From assembly GCF_932526225.1 (NCBI RefSeq), contig NC_064046.1:9945719-10009718 (forward strand): a stretch of 64,000 nucleotides of DNA, read 5' to 3'. Shown here piece by piece: positions 23,459-36,600 of this stretch. Every line of letters starts with the position of its first letter. Position 1 is the stretch's first letter. The position numbers and the translations under genes are program-made. Below the pieces are notes generated by a model. It was not told the DNA's origin, searched no databases, and saw only the letters and a list, made by a program, of their open reading frames with translations. Source of the stretch: Nematostella vectensis (lineage: Eukaryota; Cnidaria; Anthozoa; Actiniaria; Edwardsiidae).

Positions 23459-25057
23459 AACTTCGTCACAAGTTGTACAAAAAAACTTCGAATAAATTAT
23501 TAAAAGGTTGTTTTTAACCACGAAACAAAGTCTTAATGACATTATTCTTTCAATTATAGAGAAACTGAGAGCAGCATTCATCCCATTGCCGGTAAGTGCG
23601 AACGTTAAATGGTAAAATTGAAATTTAGTGTTAAGATTTAAGTTGATGATCACAAATCGAAGCGAGGCTAGAAACTCAAAATGGGTTGAGATCATTTTTG
23701 TTTTACTTTAAGGGGTTTGTTTTGTGATTTTTGATCAAACTTAAAATGAGAATGTAGAAATTTAGTTACAGGAGTTTTGCCGATTTTTATTCTCCTTTTG
23801 CACAAAAGGGGATAATTAATATGTAGTAAAATGAAAATTTGCTCATCGTTCCATAGCCAGTGGAAATTTAGTTCTAATTTGTCTTGAGGGGAACCAAACG
23901 TAAAGGGTTTGATTATTATGGAAGTCTGCTATAGATATTGACTTTGTAGCGTTGCCTAAACACTAGGATAAATTGTAGAGGGACTTAACTTAAACTTCGT
24001 CACAAGTTGTACAAAAAAACTTCGAATAAATTATTAAAAGGTTGTTTTTAACCACGAAACAAAGTCTTAATGACATTATTCTTTCAATTATAGAGAAACT
24101 GAGAGCAGCATTCATCCCATTGCCGGTAAGTGCGAACGTTAAATGGTAAAATTGAAATTTAGTGTTAAGATTTAAGTTGATGATCACAAATCGAAGCGAG
24201 GCTAGAAACTCAAAATGGGTTGAGATCATTTTTGTTTTACTTTAAGGGGTTTGTTTTGTGATTTTTGATCAAACTTAAAATGAGAATGTAGAAATTTAGT
24301 TACAGGAGTTTTGCCGATTTTTATTCTCCTTTTGCACAAAAGGGGATAATTAATATGTAGTAAAATGAAAATTTGCTCATCGTTCCATAGCCAGTGGAAA
24401 TTTAGTTCTAATTTGTCTTGAGGGGAACCAAACGTAAAGGGTTTGATTATTATGGAAGTCTGCTATAGATATTGACTTTGTAGCGTTGCCTAAACACTAG
24501 GATAAATTGTAGAGGGACTTAACTTAAACTTCGTCACAAGTTGTACAAAAAAACTTCGAATAAATTATTAAAAGGTTGTTTTTAACCACGAAACAAAGTC
24601 TTAATGACATTATTCTTTCAATTATAGAGAAACTGAGAGCAGCATTCATCCCATTGCCGGTAAGTGCGAACGTTAAATGGTAAAATTGAAATTTAGTGTT
24701 AAGATTTAAGTTGATGATCACAAATCGAAGCGAGGCTAGAAACTCAAAATGGGTTGAGATCATTTTTGTTTTACTTTAAGGGGTTTGTTTTGTGATTTTT
24801 GATCAAACTTAAAATGAGAATGTAGAAATTTAGTTACAGGAGTTTTGCCGATTTTTATTCTCCTTTTGCACAAAAGGGGATAATTAATATGTAGTAAAAT
24901 GAAAATTTGCTCATCGTTCCATAGGTGGAAATTTAGTTCTAATTTGTCTTGAGGGGAACCAAACGTAAAGGGTCTGATTATTATGGAAGTCTGCTATAGA
25001 TATTGACTTTGTAGCGTTGCCTAAACACTAGGATAAATTGTAGAGGGACTTAACTTA
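23459..25057. repeat. Three consecutive 534/531-bp deletion units
   Basis: In each, TAGTAAAATGAA joins directly to AATTTGCTCATCG, skipping about 754 bp of the full unit. Junctions lie near 23835, 24369 and 24903. The third unit also lacks three bases (CATAGGTGG in place of CATAGCCAGTGG) and carries GGGTCTGATT. These marks recur in later clusters. Confidence 0.95.
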
Positions 25058-28000
25058 AACTTCGTCACACGTTGTACAAAAAAACTTCGAATTAATTATT
25101 AAAAGGTTGTTTTTAACCACGAAACAAAGTCTTAATGACATTATTCTTCCGATTATAGAGAAACTGAGAGCAGCATTCATCCCATCGCCGGTAAGTGCGA
25201 ACGTTAAATGGTAAAATTGAAATTTAGTGTTAAGATTTAAGTTGATGATCACAAATCGAAGCGAGGCTAGAAACTCAAAATGGGTTAGATCATTTTTGTT
25301 TTACTTTAAGGGGTTTGTTTTGGGATTTTTGATCAAACTTAAAAATGAGAATGTAGAAATTTAGTTACAGGAGTTTTGCCGATTTTTATTCTCCTTTTGC
25401 ACAAAAGGGGATAATTAATATGTAGTAAAATGAAGAAAGTGCTAAAATTTGTAAAACGGTGATAGTTTTCTTGAAAAAGTCACATTTTTTAACATGAAGT
25501 ACTTGAAGGTCTTCGGTCTTTAGCGATCTTACCAATAAAAGTTTCTGTCATCCAAGCAATATCTAGCAAGAAAGCACAATTCCCATTGGCTGTTTTCAAG
25601 ATTTCTTCACTTTCTTTGTTTTCCAGTATTCAATGAGAACAATAAAAAAAAGTGTTGCTAGCTACGGCATTTTACACCTTATCCTTTTCTCAATTCAAAC
25701 TCAGAAATTGCCTTGACGTTTGCACGATTTTTTGGGGTCAATCGAGTTTTCTTTACAATCTATTCCTTATAACGTCTTTCTCCTTCATCAGGAAGAAGAG
25801 TAATTTGAAAATTTACTCAAGGTTTTGTTGTCAAAGAAAGAAAACATTCGAATAACGCAGCCTAAACGCTTCGTGTTTCAAATGATCTAACGCTACGTAT
25901 AAATAGTTATCGGGAGCACTAAAGGCATTTCAGGTTGGTTTATTTAAAGAAAGCGAAGCCGAATAGCAAAAAGAGAAAAGAAAATGCATCAATTTTGGGT
26001 GAGAAGGGTCCTAGGTGCAGAGATTTGTATTTTTCTTATTTCTTGCAATGCAAGATTGTCATAGACCGATGGCTTCAATTTTAAAAACTAAAACGAATTC
26101 TCAGCAGTAGGGAGTAACGGTCCCAAAACTGCAGGATATTCTTCATCCATTCCCTCGATTACCCCCTGACGACATCAGTTTTATACGAAAATTTGCTCAT
26201 CGTTTCATAGCCAGTGGAAATTTAGTTCTAATTTGTCTTGAGGGGAACCAAACGTAAAGGGTTTGATTATTATGGAAGTCTGCTTTAGATATTGACTTTG
26301 TAGCGTTGCCTAAACACTAGGATAAATTGTAGAGGGACTTAACTTAAACTTCGTCACACGTTGTACAAAAAAACTTCGAATTAATTATTAAAAGGTTGTT
26401 TTTAACCACGAAACAAAGTCTTAATGACATTATTCTTCCGATTATAGAGAAACTGAGAGCAGCATTCATCCCATCGCCGGTAAGTGCGAACGTTAAATGG
26501 TAAAATTGAAATTTAGTGTTAAGATTTAAGTTGATGATCACAAATCGAAGCGAGGCTAGAAACTCAAAATGGGTTAGATCATTTTTGTTTTACTTTAAGG
26601 GGTTTGTTTTGTGATTTTTGATCAAACTTAAAATGAGAATGTAGAAATTTAGTTACAGGAGTTTTGCCGATTTTTATTCTCCTTTTGCACAAAAGGGGAT
26701 AATTAATATGTAGTAAAATGAAGAAAGTGCTAAAAGTTGTAAAACGGTGATAGTTTTCTTGAAAAAGTCACATTTTTTAACATGAAGTACTTGAAGGTCT
26801 TCGGTCTTTAGCGATCTTACCAATAAAAGTTTCTGTCATCCAAGCAATATCTAGCAAGAAAGCACAATTCCCATTGGCTGTTTTCAAGATTTCTTCACTT
26901 TCTTTGTTTTCCAGTATTCAATGAGAACAATAAAAAAAAGTGTTGCTAGCTACGGCATTTTACACCTTATCCTTTTCTCAATTCAAACTCAGAAATTGCC
27001 TTGACGTTTGCACGATTTTTTGGGGTCAATCGAGTTTTCTTTACAATCTATTCCTTATAACGTCTTTCTCCTTCATCAGGAAGAAGAGTAATTTGAAAAT
27101 TTACTCAAGGTTTTGTTGTCAGTGAAAGAAAACATTCGAATAACGCAGCCTAAACGCTTCGTGTTTCAAATGATCTAAAGCTACGTATAAATAGTTATCG
27201 GGAGCACTAAAGGCATTTCAGGTTGGTTTATTTAAAGAAAGCGAAGCCGAATAGCAAAAAGAGAAAAGAAAATGCATCAATTTTGGGTGAGAAGGGTCCT
27301 AGGTGCAGAGATTTGTATTTTTCTTATTTCTTGCAATGCAAGATTGTCATAGACCGATGGCTTCAATTTTAAAAACTAAAACGAATTCTCAGCAGTAGGG
27401 AGTAACGGTCCCAAAACTGCAGGATATTCTTCATCCATTCCCTCGATTACCCCCTGACGACATCAGTTTTATACGAAAATTTGCTCATCGTTTCATAGCC
27501 AGTGGAAATTTAGTTCAAATTTGTCTTGAGGGGAACCAAACGTAAAGGGTTTGATTATTATGGAAGTCTGCTTTAGATATTGACTTTGTAGCGTTGCCTA
27601 AACACTAGGATAAATTGTAGAGGGACTTAACTTAAACTTCGTCACACGTTGTACAAAAAAACTTCGAATTAATTATTAAAAGGTTGTTTTTAACCACGAA
27701 ACAAAGTCTTAATGACATTATTCTTCCGATTATAGAGAAACTGAGAGCAGCATTCATCCCATCGCCGGTAAGTGCGAACGTTAAATGGTAAAATTGAAAT
27801 TTAGTGTTAAGATTTAAGTTGATGATCACAAATAGAAGCGAGGCTAGAAACTCAAAATGGGTTAGATCATTTTTGTTTTACTTTAAGGGGTTTGTTTTGT
27901 GATTTTTGATCAAACTTAAAATGAGAATGTAGAAATTTACTTACAGGAGTTTTGCCGATTTTTATTCTCCTTTTGCACAAAAGGGGATAATTAATATGTA

Positions 28001-30210
28001 GTAAAATGAAGAAAGTGCTAAAATTTGTAAAACGGTGATAGTTTTCTTGAAAAAGTCACATTTTTTAACATGAAGTACTTGAAGGTCTTCGGTCTTTAGC
28101 GATCTTACCAATAAAAGTTTCTGTCATCCAAGCAATATCTAGCAAGAAAGCACAATTCCTATTGGCTGTTTTCAAGATTTCTTCACTTTCTTTGTTTTCC
28201 AGTATTCAATGAGAACAATAAAAAAAAGTGTTGCTAGCTACGGCATTTTACACCTTATCCTTTTCTCAATTCAAACTCAGAAATTGCCTTGACGTTTGCA
28301 CGATTTTTTGGGGTCAATCGAGTTTTCTTTACAATCTATTCCTTATAACGTCTTTCTCCTTCATCAGGAAGAAGAGTAATTTGAAAATTTACTCAAGGTT
28401 TTGTTGTCAGTGAAAGAAAACATTCGAATAACGCAGCCTAAACGCTTCGTGTTTCAAATGATCTAAAGCTACGTATAAATAGTTATCGGGAGCACTAAAG
28501 GCATTTCAGGTTGGTTTATTTAAAGAAAGCGAAGCCGAATAGCAAAAAGAGAAAGGAAAATGCATCAATTTTGGGTGAGAAGGGTCCTAGGTGCAGAGAT
28601 TTGTATTTTTCTTATTTCTTGCAATGCAAGATTGTCATAGACCGATGGCTTCAATTTTAAAAACTAAAACGAATTCTCAGCAGTAGGGAGTAACGGTCCC
28701 AAAACTGCAGGATATTCTTCATCCATTCCCTCGATTACCCCCTGACGACATCAGTTTTATACGAAAATTTGCTCATCGTTTCATAGCCAGTGGAAATTTA
28801 GTTCTAATTTGTCTTGAGGGGAACCAAACGTAAAGGGTTTGATTATTATGGAAGTCTGCTTTAGATATTGACTTTGTAGCGTTGCCTAAACACTAGGATA
28901 AATTGTAGAGGGACTTAACTTAAACTTCGTCACACGTTGTACAAAAAAACTTCGAATTAATTATTAAAAAGTTGTTTTTAACCACGAAACAAAGTCTTAA
29001 TGACATTATTCTTCCGATTATAGAGAAACTGAGAGCAGCATTCATCCCATCGCCGGTAAGTGCGAACGTTAAATGGTAAAATTGAAATTTAGTGTTAAGA
29101 TTTAAGTTGATGATCACAAATCGAAGCGAGGCTAGAAACTCAAAATGGGTTAGATCATTTTTGTTTTACTTTAAGGGGTTTGTTTTGTGATTTTTGATCA
29201 AACTTAAAATGAGAATGTAGAAATTTAGTTACAGGAGTTTTGCCGATTTTTATTCTCCTTTTGCACAAAAGGGGATAATTAATATGTAGTAAAATGAAGA
29301 AAGTGCTAAAATTTGTAAAACGGTGATAGTTTTCTTGAAAAAGTCACATTTTTTAACATGAAGTACTTGAAGGTCTTCGGTCTTTAGCGATCTTACCAAT
29401 AAAAGTTTCTGTCATCCAAGCAATATCTAGCAAGAAAGCACAATTCCCATTGGCTGTTTTCAAGATTTCTTCACTTTCTTTGTTTTCCAGTATTCAATGA
29501 GAACAATAAAAAAAAGTGTTGCTAGCTAAGGCATTTTACACCTTATCCTTTTCTCAATTCAATCTCAGAAATTGCCTTGACGTTTGCACGACTTTTTGGG
29601 GTCAATCGAGTTTTCTTTACAATCTATTCCTTATAACATCTTTCTCCTTCATCAGGAAGAAGAGTAATTTGAAAATTTGCTCAAGGTTTTGTTGTCAGTG
29701 AAAGAAAACATTCGAATAACGCAGCCTAAACGCTTCGTGTTTCAAATGATCTAAAGCTACGTATAAATAGTTATCGGGAGCACTAAAGGCATTTCAGGTT
29801 GGTTTATTTAAAGAAAGCGAAGCCGAATAGCAAAAAGAGAAAAGAAAATGCATCAATTTTGGGTGAGAAGGGTCCTAGGTGCAGAGATTTGTATTTTTCT
29901 TATTTCTTGCAATGCAAGATTGTCATAGACCGATGGCTTCAATTTTAAAAACTAAAACGAATTCTCAGCAGTAGGGAGTAACGGTCCCAAAACTGCAGGA
30001 TATTGTTCATCCATTCCCTCGATTACCCCCTGACGACATCAGTTTTATACGAAAATTTGCTCATCGTTTCATAGCCAGTGGAAATTTAGTTCTAATTTGT
30101 CTTGAGGGGAACCAAACGTAAAGGGTTTGATTATTATGGAAGTCTGCTATAGATATTGACTTTGTAGCGTTGCCTAAACACTAGGATAAATTGTAGAGGG
30201 ACTTAACTTA

Positions 30211-31275
30211 AACTTCGTCACAAGTTGTACAAAAAAACTTCGAATAAATTATTAAAAGGTTGTTTTTAACCACGAAACAAAGTCTTAATGACATTATTCT
30301 TTCAATTATAGAGAAACTGAGAGCAGCATTCATCCCATTGCCGGTAAGTGCGAACGTTAAATGGTAAAATTGAAATTTAGTGTTAAGATTTAAGTTGATG
30401 ATCACAAATCGAAGCGAGGCTAGAAACTCAAAATGGGTTGAGATCATTTTTGTTTTACTTTAAGGGGTTTGTTTTGTGATTTTTGATCAAACTTAAAATG
30501 AGAATGTAGAAATTTAGTTACAGGAGTTTTGCCGATTTTTATTCTCCTTTTGCACAAAAGGGGATAATTAATATGTAGTAAAATGAAAATTTGCTCATCG
30601 TTCCATAGCCAGTGGAAATTTAGTTCTAATTTGTCTTGAGGGGAACCAAACGTAAAGGGTTTGATTATTATGGAAGTCTGCTATAGATATTGACTTTGTA
30701 GCGTTGCCTAAACACTAGGATAAATTGTAGAGGGACTTAACTTAAACTTCGTCACAAGTTGTACAAAAAAACTTCGAATAAATTATTAAAAGGTTGTTTT
30801 TAACCACGAAACAAAGTCTTAATGACATTATTCTTTCAATTATAGAGAAACTGAGAGCAGCATTCATCCCATTGCCGGTAAGTGCGAACGTTAAATGGTA
30901 AAATTGAAATTTAGTGTTAAGATTTAAGTTGATGATCACAAATCGAAGCGAGGCTAGAAACTCAAAATGGGTTGAGATCATTTTTGTTTTACTTTAAGGG
31001 GTTTGTTTTGTGATTTTTGATCAAACTTAAAATGAGAATGTAGAAATTTAGTTACAGGAGTTTTGCCGATTTTTATTCTCCTTTTGCACAAAAGGGGATA
31101 ATTAATATGTAGTAAAATGAAAATTTGCTCATCGTTCCATAGGTGGAAATTTAGTTCTAATTTGTCTTGAGGGGAACCAAACGTAAAGGGTCTGATTATT
31201 ATGGAAGTCTGCTATAGATATTGACTTTGTAGCGTTGCCTAAACACTAGGATAAATTGTAGAGGGACTTAACTTA
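30211..31275. repeat. Two consecutive deletion units (534 and 531 bp)
   Basis: Same junction as the first cluster, near 30587 and 31121. The second unit has the CATAGGTGG and GGGTCTGATT marks, showing common descent with the unit at 24527-25057. Confidence 0.95.
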
Positions 31276-32564
31276 AACTTCGTCACACGTTGTACAAAAA
31301 AACTTCGAATTAATTATTAAAAGGTTGTTTTTAACCACGAAACAAAGTCTTAATGACATTATTCTTCCGATTATAGAGAAACTGAGAGCAGCATTCATCC
31401 CATCGCCGGTAAGTGCGAACGTTAAATGGTAAAATTGAAATTTAGTGTTAAGATTTAAGTTGATGATCACAAATCGAAGCGAGGCTAGAAACTCAAAATG
31501 GGTTAGATCATTTTTGTTTTACTTTAAGGGGTTTGTTTTGGGATTTTTGATCAAACTTAAAAATGAGAATGTAGAAATTTAGTTACAGGAGTTTTGCCGA
31601 TTTTTATTCTCCTTTTGCACAAAAGGGGATAATGAATATGTAGTAAAATGAAGAAAGTGCTAAAATTTGTAAAACGGTGATAGTTTTCTTGAAAAAGTCA
31701 GATTTTTTAACATGAAGTACTTGAAGGTCTTCGGTCTTTAGCGATCTTACCAATAAAAGTTTCTGTCATCCAAGCAATATCTAGCAAGAAAGCACAATTC
31801 CCATTGGCTGTTTTCAAGATTTCTTCACTTTCTTTGTTTTCCAGTATTCAATGAGATTAATAAAAAAAAGTGTTGCTAGCTACGGCATTTTACACCTTAT
31901 CCTTTTCTCAATTCAAACTCAGAAATTGCCTTGACGTTTGCACGATTTTTTGGGGTCAATCGAGTTTTCTTTACAATCTATTCCTTATAACGTCTTTCTC
32001 CTTCATCAGGAAGAAGAGTAATTTGAAAATTTACTCAAGGTTTTGTTGTCAGTGAAAGAAAACATTCGAATAACGCAGCCTAAACGCTTCGTGTTTCAAA
32101 TGATCTAAAGCTACGTATAAATAGTTATCGGGAGCACTAAAGGCATTTCAGGTTGGTTTATTTAAAGAAAGCGAAGCCGAATAGCAAAAAGAGAAAAGAA
32201 AATGCATCAATTTTGGGTGAGAAGGGTCCTAGGTGCAGAGATTTGTATTTTTCTTATTTCTTGCAATGCAAGATTGTCATAGACCGATGGCTTCAATTTT
32301 AAAAACTAAAACGAATTCTCAGCAGTAGGGAGTAACGGTCCCAAAACTGCAGGATATTCTTCATCCATTCCCTCGATTACCCCCTGACGACATCAGTTTT
32401 ATACGAAAATTTGCTCATCGTTTCATAGCCAGTGGAAATTTAGTTCTAATTTGTCTTGAGGGGAACCAAACGTAAAGGGTTTGATTATTATGGAAGTCTG
32501 CTATAGATATTGACTTTGTAGCGTTGCCTAAACACTAGGATAAATTGTAGAGGGACTTAACTTA

Positions 32565-33629
32565 AACTTCGTCACAAGTTGTACAAAAAAACTTCGAATA
32601 AATTATTAAAAGGTTGTTTTTAACCACGAAACAAAGTCTTAATGACATTATTCTTTCAATTATAGAGAAACTGAGAGCAGCATTCATCCCATTGCCGGTA
32701 AGTGCGAACGTTAAATGGTAAAATTGAAATTTAGTGTTAAGATTTAAGTTGATGATCACAAATCGAAGCGAGGCTAGAAACTCAAAATGGGTTGAGATCA
32801 TTTTTGTTTTACTTTAAGGGGTTTGTTTTGTGATTTTTGATCAAACTTAAAATGAGAATGTAGAAATTTAGTTACAGGAGTTTTGCCGATTTTTATTCTC
32901 CTTTTGCACAAAAGGGGATAATTAATATGTAGTAAAATGAAAATTTGCTCATCGTTCCATAGCCAGTGGAAATTTAGTTCTAATTTGTCTTGAGGGGAAC
33001 CAAACGTAAAGGGTTTGATTATTATGGAAGTCTGCTATAGATATTGACTTTGTAGCGTTGCCTAAACACTAGGATAAATTGTAGAGGGACTTAACTTAAA
33101 CTTCGTCACAAGTTGTACAAAAAAACTTCGAATAAATTATTAAAAGGTTGTTTTTAACCACGAAACAAAGTCTTAATGACATTATTCTTTCAATTATAGA
33201 GAAACTGAGAGCAGCATTCATCCCATTGCCGGTAAGTGCGAACGTTAAATGGTAAAATTGAAATTTAGTGTTAAGATTTAAGTTGATGATCACAAATCGA
33301 AGCGAGGCTAGAAACTCAAAATGGGTTGAGATCATTTTTGTTTTACTTTAAGGGGTTTGTTTTGTGATTTTTGATCAAACTTAAAATGAGAATGTAGAAA
33401 TTTAGTTACAGGAGTTTTGCCGATTTTTATTCTCCTTTTGCACAAAAGGGGATAATTAATATGTAGTAAAATGAAAATTTGCTCATCGTTCCATAGGTGG
33501 AAATTTAGTTCTAATTTGTCTTGAGGGGAACCAAACGTAAAGGGTCTGATTATTATGGAAGTCTGCTATAGATATTGACTTTGTAGCGTTGCCTAAACAC
33601 TAGGATAAATTGTAGAGGGACTTAACTTA
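32565..33629. repeat. Two consecutive deletion units (534 and 531 bp)
   Basis: Same junction near 32941 and 33475, same marks. The following full unit shares ATGAGATTAATAAA with the one at about 31855, showing that the whole 2354-bp group was duplicated. Confidence 0.95.
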
Positions 33630-36600
33630 AACTTCGTCACACGTTGTACAAAAAAACTTCGAATTAATTATTAAAAGGTTGTTTTTAACCACGAAACAAA
33701 GTCTTAATGACATTATTCTTCCGATTATAGAGAAACTGAGAGCAGCATTCATCCCATCGCCGGTAAGTGCGAACGTTAAATGGTAAAATTGAAATTTAGT
33801 GTTAAGATTTAAGTTGATGATCACAAATCGAAGCGAGGCTAGAAACTCAAAATGGGTTAGATCATTTTTGTTTTACTTTAAGGGGTTTGTTTTGGGATTT
33901 TTGATCAAACTTAAAAATGAGAATGTAGAAATTTAGTTACAGGAGTTTTGCCGATTTTTATTCTCCTTTTGCACAAAAGGGGATAATTAATATGTAGTAA
34001 AATGAAGAAAGTGCTAAAATTTGTAAAACGGTGATAGTTTTCTTGAAAAAGTCACATTTTTTAACATGAAGTACTTGAAGGTCTTCGGTCTTTAGCGATC
34101 TTACCAATAAAAGTTTCTGTCATCCAAGCAATATCTAGCAAGAAAGCACAATTCCCATTGGCTGTTTTCAAGATTTCTTCACTTTCTTTGTTTTCCAGTA
34201 TTCAATGAGATTAATAAAAAAAAGTGTTGCTAGCTACGGCATTTTACACCTTATCCTTTTCTCAATTCAAACTCAGAAATTGCCTTGACGTTTGCACGAT
34301 TTTTTGGGGTCAATCGAGTTTTCTTTACAATCTATTCCTTATAACGTCTTTCTCCTTCATCAGGAAGAAGAGTAATTTGAAAATTTACTCAAGGTTTTGT
34401 TGTCAGTGAAAGAAAACATTCGAATAACGCAGCCTAAACGCTTCGTGTTTCAAATGATCTAAAGCTACGTATAAATAGTTATCGGGAGCACTAAAGGCAT
34501 TTCAGGTTGGTTTATTTAAAGAAAGCGAAGCCGAATAGCAAAAAGAGAAAAGAAAATGCATCAATTTTGGGTGAGAAGGGTCCTAGGTGCAGAGATTTGT
34601 ATTTTTCTTATTTCTTGCAATGCAAGATTGTCATAGACCGATGGCTTCAATTTTAAAAACTAAAACGAATTCTCAGCAGTAGGGAGTAACGGTCCCAAAA
34701 CTGCAGGATATTCTTCATCCATTCCCTCGATTACCCCCTGACGACATCAGTTTTATACGAAAATTTTCTCATCGTTTCATAGCCAGTGGAAATTTAGTTC
34801 TAATTTGTCTTGAGGGGAACCAAACGTAAAGGGTTTGATTATTATGGAAGTCAGCTTTAGATATTGACTTTGTAGCGTTGCCTAAACACTAGGATAAATT
34901 GTAGAGGGACTTAACTTAAACTTCGTCACACGTTGTACAAAAAAACTTCGAATTAATTATTAAAAGGTTGTTTTTAACCACGAAACAAAGTCTTAATGAC
35001 ATTATTCTTCCGATTATAGAGAAACTGAGAGCAGCATTCATCCCATCGCCGGTAAGTGCGAACGTTAAATGGTAAAATTGAAATTTAGTGTTAAGATTTA
35101 AGTTGATGATCACAAATCGAAGCGAGGCTAGAAACTCAAAATGGGTTAGATCATTTTTGTTTTACTTTAAGGGGTTTGTTTTGTGATTTTTGATCAAACT
35201 TAAAATGAGAATGTAGAAATTTAGTTACAGGAGTTTTGCCGATTTTTATTCTCCTTTTGCACAAAAGGGGATAATTAATATGTAGTAAAATGAAGAAAGT
35301 GCTAAAATTTGTAAAACGGTGATAGTTTTCTTGAAAAAGTCACATTTTTTAACATGAAGTACTTGAAGGTCTTCGGTCTTTAGCGATCTTACCAATAAAA
35401 GTTTCTGTCATCCAAGCAATATCTAGCAAGAAAGCACAATTCCCATTGGCTGTTTTCAAGATTTCTTCACTTTCTTTGTTTTCCAGTATTCAATGAGAAC
35501 AATAAAAAAAAGTGTTGCTAGCTACGGCATTTTACACCTTATCCTTTTCTCAATTCAAACTCAGAAATTGCCTTGACGTTTGCACGATTTTTTGGGGTCA
35601 ATCGAGTTTTCTTTACAATCTATTCCTTATAACGTCTTTCTCCTTCATCAGGAAGAAGAGTAATTTGAAAATTTACTCAAGGTTTTGTTGTCAGTGAAAG
35701 AAAACATTCGAATAACGCAGCCTAAACGCTTCGTGTTTCAAATGATCTAAAGCTACGTATAAATAGTTATCGGGAGCACTAAAGGCATTTCAGGTTGGTT
35801 TATTTAAAGAAAGCGAAGCCGAATAGCAAAAAGATAAAAGAAAATGCATCAATTTTGGGTGAGAAGGGTCCTAGGTGCAGAGATTTGTATTTTTCTTATT
35901 TCTTGCAATGCAAGATTGTCATAGACCGATGGCTTCAATTTTAAAAACTAAAACGAATTCTCAGCAGTAGGGAGTAACGGTCCCAAAACTGCAGGATATT
36001 CTTCATCCATTTCCTCGATTACCCCCTGACGACATCAGTTTTATACGAAAATTTGCTCATCGTTTCATAGCCAGTGGAAATTTAGTTCTAATTTGTCTTG
36101 AGGGGAACCAAACGTAAAGGGTTTGATTATTATGGAAGTCTGCTTTAGATATTGACTTTGTAGCGTTGCCTAAACACTAGGATAAATTGTAGAGGGACTT
36201 AACTTAAACTTCGTCACACGTTGTACAAAAAAACTTCGAATTAATTATTAAAAGGTTGTTTTTAACCACGAAACAAAGTCTTAATGACATTATTCTTCCG
36301 ATTATAGAGAAACTGAGAGCAGCATTCATCCCATCGCCGGTAAGTGCGAACGTTAAATGGTAAAATTGAAATTTAGTGTTAAGATTTAAGTTGATGATCA
36401 CAAATCGAAGCGAGGCTAGAAACTCAAAATGGGTTAGATCATTTTTGTTTTACTTTAAGGGGTTTGTTTTGTGATTTTTGATCAAACTTAAAATGAGAAT
36501 GTAGAAATTTAGTTACAGGAGTTTTGCCGATTTTTATTCTCCTTTTGCACAAAAGGGGATAATTAATATGTAGTAAAATGAAGAAAGTGCTAAAATTTGT

